Assembly: GCA_025356715.1 (NCBI GenBank)
Contig: JANXRU010000146.1
Coordinates: 1 to 64,000, forward strand
Direction of reading: 5' to 3'
Length of the DNA: 64,000 nucleotides
DNA from: Bacteroidota bacterium
GTDB taxonomy: Bacteria > Bacteroidota > Bacteroidia > B-17B0 > B-17BO
Of this stretch, positions 59,948 through 64,000 are shown piece after piece. The stretch's first letter is position 1. Each line of letters begins with the position of its first letter. A program made the translations under genes and the position numbers. The notes under the pieces are model-generated. The model was not told the DNA's origin. It searched no databases and saw only the letters and a program-made list of their open reading frames with translations.

Positions 59948-62044
59948 ATGTCGTTTTTAAAAACACCGATAGAATATTTAAAAGGAGTAGGCACTGCAAG
60001 AGCCGAAATGCTCAAAAAAGAGATGGGAATTTTTGTGTTCTCAGATTTGCTTTTTCATTTTCCTTATCGTCATGTTGATCGTTCAAATGTGTATACTATT
60101 TCTGAAATTAGTGGAGAGATGCCGTACATTCAATTGAAGGGTAAAATTATGAATTTTAGAACCATTGGAAAAAGTAAAGCCGAACGCTTGGTGGCTGATT
60201 TAATAGATGCAAGCGGACAAATAGAATTGGTGTGGTTTCAGGGAGCAAAATGGGTGCGCGAAGCTGTAAAAGAAAACAAAGAATACATGGTGTTTGGCAA
60301 GCCAACGGAGTTTAATGGAAACATTAATATTGCCCATCCAATTATTGATGAACCTGATGCGGCCGGACAAAAAAAATATCTCCGCATTATGCCATTTTAT
60401 ACTGCTACAGAGCGGATGAAAACTAAAGGGCTTGATACAAAAGCACTGATGAAATTGACCAATAATTTATTGAATGATGCTAAGTTTTCTATCGAAGAAA
60501 ATTTGCCTCAGTCGGTTATATCATCACAACAATTAATATCACGCAAAGAAGCCCTCATACAAATACATTTTCCTGAAAGTGCTGATAAATTAAAACAAGC
60601 CGAGCAACGATTAAAATTTGAAGAACTATTTTTTATTCAACTGCGATTACTTCGATTTAAATTAAAACGCACACAATTATTTAATGGCATCAAACTCGAA
60701 AAAATTGGAGATTATTTTAATACTTTCTACAAAGAAAAACTTCCGTTTGAATTAACGGATGCTCAAAAACGTGTTATCAAAGAAATAAGAAGTGATGTAA
60801 AAAGTAACAAGCAAATGAACCGTTTATTGCAAGGAGATGTGGGCAGCGGAAAAACAGTTGTGGCTTTAATGTGTATGCTCATAGCACTTGATAATAATTA
60901 TCAGGCGGCAATGATGGCACCAACGGAAATCCTTGCGCAGCAACACTTCCAAACTGTTACCACCTTACTTGGCGATATGCCGGTGAAAGTAAAATTACTC
61001 ACGGGTTCTACTTCAACCAAAGAAAGAAAATTGATTCATGAAGGCATTTTAAATGGAGAAATTAATATTTTAATTGGGACTCATGCACTTATTGAACAAA
61101 TCGTTCAGTTTAAAAATTTAGGATTGGTTATCATTGATGAGCAACATCGTTTTGGTGTGGAGCAACGATCAAAACTATGGAAGAAAAATCAATACCCTCC
61201 GCACGTATTGGTTATGACTGCAACGCCTATTCCGCGCACATTGGCCATGACTTTATATGGTGATTTAGATACCTCGATTATAAATGAATTACCTGCCGGA
61301 AGAAAACCCATCAGAACAGAACATCGCTTTGATGCAAACCGCTTACGAGTGATTGGTTTTATGAAAGAAGAAATTGCCAAAGGCAGGCAAGTATATGTAG
61401 TGTACCCACTTATTGCTGAAAGTGAAAAATTAGATTACATGAATTTGATGGATGGATATGAAAACTTTTGCAGAGATTTTCCTCAACCACAATATCAAAT
61501 TTGTATGGTGCATGGCAAAATGAAACCTGTTGATAAAGACAGAGAGATGCAACGTTTTATAAAAGGACAAGCACATATTATGGTGGCTACAACAGTGATT
61601 GAAGTGGGGGTAAATGTTCCTAATGCAAGTGTAATGATTATTGAAAGTGCCGAGCGTTTTGGGTTATCACAGTTGCATCAATTACGAGGAAGAGTTGGGC
61701 GTGGTTCTGACCAATCTTTTTGTATTTTAATGACGAGTTTTAAACTTAGTGCTGATGCTAAATTACGCATTAAAACAATGTGTGAAACCAATGACGGATT
61801 TAAAATTTCGGAAGTGGATTTAAAACTTCGAGGGCCAGGAGAATTAGAAGGAACACAACAAAGCGGAGTGCTTGATTTACGTATTGCTGATATTGCCAAA
61901 GATCAATTTATTTTACAACAAGCACGACAAGAAGCGCAACATATTTTAGATAACGACCCCACATTAAGCACACCTGAAAACATACAACTGCTCAACTATT
62001 TTACGGAGTATTCAAAACACAATAAATGGGGAAGGATTTCTTAA
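59948..62044 (+). CDS. recG: ATP-dependent DNA helicase RecG
   Basis: The 698-residue helicase has the wedge (OB-fold) domain (about 1-240), then motor motifs GDVGSGKTVVA (I), MAPTEILAQQH (Ia), IIDEQHRFG (II), MTATPIPRT (III), ATTVIEVGVNVPNA (V), QLRGRVGRG (VI) and the RecG C-terminal TRG-type segment. It rescues stalled replication forks. The ATG at 59948 is preferred: an earlier in-frame ATG at 59891 would add 19 residues encoded by intergenic words, and a -7 element lies just upstream of 59948. Confidence 0.96.
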   Translation: MSFLKTPIEYLKGVGTARAEMLKKEMGIFVFSDLLFHFPYRHVDRSNVYTISEISGEMPYIQLKGKIMNFRTIGKSKAERLVADLIDASGQIELVWFQGAKWVREAVKENKEYMVFGKPTEFNGNINIAHPIIDEPDAAGQKKYLRIMPFYTATERMKTKGLDTKALMKLTNNLLNDAKFSIEENLPQSVISSQQLISRKEALIQIHFPESADKLKQAEQRLKFEELFFIQLRLLRFKLKRTQLFNGIKLEKIGDYFNTFYKEKLPFELTDAQKRVIKEIRSDVKSNKQMNRLLQGDVGSGKTVVALMCMLIALDNNYQAAMMAPTEILAQQHFQTVTTLLGDMPVKVKLLTGSTSTKERKLIHEGILNGEINILIGTHALIEQIVQFKNLGLVIIDEQHRFGVEQRSKLWKKNQYPPHVLVMTATPIPRTLAMTLYGDLDTSIINELPAGRKPIRTEHRFDANRLRVIGFMKEEIAKGRQVYVVYPLIAESEKLDYMNLMDGYENFCRDFPQPQYQICMVHGKMKPVDKDREMQRFIKGQAHIMVATTVIEVGVNVPNASVMIIESAERFGLSQLHQLRGRVGRGSDQSFCILMTSFKLSADAKLRIKTMCETNDGFKISEVDLKLRGPGELEGTQQSGVLDLRIADIAKDQFILQQARQEAQHILDNDPTLSTPENIQLLNYFTEYSKHNKWGRIS

Positions 62045-62176
62045 CAATCCTTCTTTGAGGAAGGTGGCTCACGAAGTGAGACGGAAGGTGCAATTTTTGT
62101 TAGTCGAAAGTCGTATTGCTTCGCAAGACTTTACCCCCAGTTACGCAAGAGCGCGCCACCCCTCTTGAGGGCATTG
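62045..62176. repeat. 132-bp structured element with imperfect terminal inverted repeats
   Basis: The ends, CAATCC-TTCTTTGAGGAAGGTGGC on the left and GCGCCACCCCTC-TTGAGGGCATTG on the right, pair imperfectly and each folds on itself. Inner stems CTCAC/GTGAG and TTGC/GCAA are also visible. The sequence is richer in G and C than its surroundings. It looks like a dispersed non-coding element in the recG-SDR convergent gap. Confidence 0.6.
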
Positions 62177-62232
62177 AAAAGAAAGTGTGAAAAAATCTGT
62201 GAAATCTGTGGCTATTATTTGCGCTATAAAAT

Positions 62233-62997
62233 TTATAAAAACACTCCACCTGATGCTTCAATGCGTTGTGCATTTATCCATCGAGCTTCATCAGTGCATA
62301 AAAATGCAATAATGCCACCAATATCTTCTGCTTCACCAACTCTACCTAATGCAGTTTGAGAAGCAATGAATCCTTTTATCTGAGGATTATTTCTAATAGC
62401 AGCTCCGTTAAAATCGGTTTCAATAGCACCCGGAGCAACTACATTTACAGCAATTCCTCTTGGGCCTAATTCTTTTGCCAAATATCGAGTAAAAGTTTCA
62501 ATAGCGCTTTTCATAGATGCGTAAATGGAATAACCCGGATTGCAAAAACGTGTAGTGCCACTTGAAATATTTATAATTCTTCCACCATCATTTATTAGTT
62601 GCAATGATTTTTGAGTAAGAAAATAAACACCTTTAAAATGTACGTTTAGTAATTTATCAAAATCTTCTTCAGTAGCTTGTGCAAAAGGAATGGTTGCTCC
62701 AGTTCCGGCATTGTTCACTAAAAAGTCAAATTTATCCGTGTTCCATTTTTGTTTTAAGGTTGATGAAACCTGATGAATAAAATGATCAAATGATTTTAAA
62801 TCTGATACATCCAATTGCAACGCTAAAGCTTTTTGTCCTAATGATTCAATATCAGAAACTACAACTTGTGCTTCCTCTTTCTTACTGTGGTAAGTGATGA
62901 TTACATCAATACCTTTTTTAGCCAAACTCATTGCCATGTTTTTTCCTAACCCACGACTTCCTCCTGTAACTAACGCTATTTTATTTTTGATTTCCAT
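62233..62997 (-). CDS. Short-chain dehydrogenase/reductase
   Basis: The 254-residue SDR has the cofactor motif TGGSRGLG (about 11-18), NNAG, and the active-site Ser then Tyr-x3-Lys in YASMK, followed by PG and a C-terminal WINAQRIEASGGVFL. An Arg in the glycine-rich loop and a Ser-Lys pair further on favour NADPH. It resembles FabG-type 3-oxoacyl reductases, but the substrate cannot be read from sequence. It is preceded by a 92-base spacer and is not clearly in an operon. Confidence 0.88.
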   Translation of the reverse strand: MEIKNKIALVTGGSRGLGKNMAMSLAKKGIDVIITYHSKKEEAQVVVSDIESLGQKALALQLDVSDLKSFDHFIHQVSSTLKQKWNTDKFDFLVNNAGTGATIPFAQATEEDFDKLLNVHFKGVYFLTQKSLQLINDGGRIINISSGTTRFCNPGYSIYASMKSAIETFTRYLAKELGPRGIAVNVVAPGAIETDFNGAAIRNNPQIKGFIASQTALGRVGEAEDIGGIIAFLCTDEARWINAQRIEASGGVFL

Positions 62998-63089
62998 TTT
63001 GGTTTATGATTATTTTGTAATCAACAACATTACAAATAATGTTCTGTTTTAATAGTTCAAAAATATAATTGATGATTATATAACAGGAA

Positions 63090-63686
63090 TTATATTTTTG
63101 AACTATTAACACCTTGATTAAAAATAAAATCGATGATGCTTAGATTTGGTGCAAAAGAAAATTTCTCTGAAAACACTTGTAAATAGGGCTTAAATACTTG
63201 CTCTGATTTTTTTTTAGGATGAATTTTATTTCTTAAGTCGATAAAATTATCAGTAGCATTTATGTACTCATTGCTCAATAATAATTCTTTTTTTTGTTTC
63301 ATAATTTGCAAACAGACTTGTATCAACTCTAAATTAAATTGTTGTAGAAATTGAAATTTATGAGTATAAAATTTTTCAAAATGATGTTCGTAATGTTCGT
63401 AAAATGGTGATGAACGATAAGCCGATTTGATGGCTTCCAAATGTTGTTTTTGCCAGTTGAAATCATTTTCAATTTCAACTTCAAGCATAACCATTTTATG
63501 TTTCGTTTTTTTTATAGGAATGGTTAAGGCTAATGGTCCGTTTGCCGAAAGTATCACACATCGGTTTCGATAAGTTTGTTTTACAAAATGTTCATGCTGC
63601 TCGAGTATTACATGCTCATCATTCAAAAAATGTTTGAACCATTCCACACAAGGCAAATAATGAATACTTAAAACAGTTGTTGTCAT
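63090..63686 (-). CDS. WbqC-family protein
   Basis: The 198-residue protein begins with STVLSIHYLPCVEWF-like residues and contains YRNRCVILSANGPLALTIPI and the histidine-rich KSAYRSSPFYEHYEHHFEKFY, the core of the WbqC family. Members are found near surface-polysaccharide or envelope genes, and the activity is uncertain. Its ATG overlaps the stop of the deoxynucleoside kinase gene by one base (TAATG), so they are coupled. Confidence 0.85.
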   Translation of the reverse strand: MTTTVLSIHYLPCVEWFKHFLNDEHVILEQHEHFVKQTYRNRCVILSANGPLALTIPIKKTKHKMVMLEVEIENDFNWQKQHLEAIKSAYRSSPFYEHYEHHFEKFYTHKFQFLQQFNLELIQVCLQIMKQKKELLLSNEYINATDNFIDLRNKIHPKKKSEQVFKPYLQVFSEKFSFAPNLSIIDFIFNQGVNSSKI

Positions 63687-64000
63687 TATTCAAACAACCA
63701 ATTAATATGATGAATACCGGGAGTATATTCTTTACAAATTAGTGCTTTTATGTTATTGTAATGATCCACATCATTTACAAAATCAATGCTGGCACAATCA
63801 ATTATTAATATCCGTAAATGTTGGTTTGCCTGAATATATTGTAGGTAAGCATCACTCAAATTTTGCAGGTATTCATTGGTAATATGTTGCTCATAACTTC
63901 TGCCTCTGTTTACAATATTCCACTGCAATTTTTCAATAGGATTATGCAAGTAAACCAACAAATCAGGTTGTTTCATTTGGGCATTAATAATATCAAATAA
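63686..64000 (-). CDS. Deoxynucleoside kinase, N-terminus cut by window
   Basis: The C-terminal 104 residues are visible and the frame runs on past the window edge. KQPDLLVYL and IEKLQWNIVNRGRSYEQHI match the ERS/lid region of deoxyadenosine/deoxyguanosine-type kinases (dNK family), and RILIIDCASIDFVND fits the C-terminal strand. The P-loop lies outside the window. It probably phosphorylates deoxynucleosides for salvage. An ATG inside the visible part is not the true start. Confidence 0.85.
   Translation of the reverse strand, partial: LFDIINAQMKQPDLLVYLHNPIEKLQWNIVNRGRSYEQHITNEYLQNLSDAYLQYIQANQHLRILIIDCASIDFVNDVDHYNNIKALICKEYTPGIHHINWLFE

Overview
This AT-rich window comes from a chromosome of a Bacteroidota species. 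Supporting signs are tandem rRNA promoters of the TTG-N19-TAnnTTTG type, a giant secreted protein ending in a type IX secretion (T9SS) sorting domain, a GldB gliding-motility lipoprotein, a PorT-type barrel, DUF2027-Smr, GH3-family and WbqC proteins, and an almost complete absence of Shine-Dalgarno sequences although the 16S rRNA keeps a normal anti-SD tail. I cannot name the genus; the 16S sequence at 2974-4498 would decide it. No prophage, insertion sequence, CRISPR array or conjugative gene was seen.

Layout. 1-4800: an rRNA operon on the minus strand (16S, tRNA-Ile, tRNA-Ala, 23S cut by the window edge) with its duplicated promoters, boxA sites and 16S processing stem. 5040-9370: an aldehyde dehydrogenase like PaaN, an LpoB-like/COG3014 lipoprotein pair and an azurin-like cupredoxin lipoprotein. 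9423-18126: a tightly packed minus-strand run (ThiF/E1-like enzyme, acyltransferase-like protein, 7TMR-DISM histidine kinase, receiver-kinase, receiver, AsmA-like protein) with a divergent second receiver gene. This is the best candidate here for an undescribed system. 18132-33784: mostly housekeeping minus-strand genes (DUF2027-Smr, rseP, dxr, a DUF4143 ATPase with a palindromic promoter, GH3, MuiA-like, acyl-CoA carboxylase beta, SNF2 helicase, dapF). 33918-43773: htrA, then thrS-infC-rpmI-rplT, a membrane/TPR pair, homogentisate dioxygenase, a XerD-type recombinase and aroQ. 43807-53630: a probable 33-residue membrane peptide and a 3103-residue T9SS-exported beta-helix protein. 53684-64000: glycosyltransferase, nadE, PorT-like barrel, gldB, WG-repeat protein, recG, an SDR, a WbqC protein and the end of a deoxynucleoside kinase gene.

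How the parts fit. Envelope and surface biology dominates: secreted giant protein, gldB, PorT-like barrel, lipoproteins, AsmA, RseP and HtrA. Several genes have a TAnnTTTG -7 element only 4-8 bases before the start codon, which implies leaderless or nearly leaderless mRNAs. Several starts are non-AUG (infC, nadE, xerD, dapF, the SNF2 gene), and I moved several others to downstream ATGs for the reasons given in each entry.
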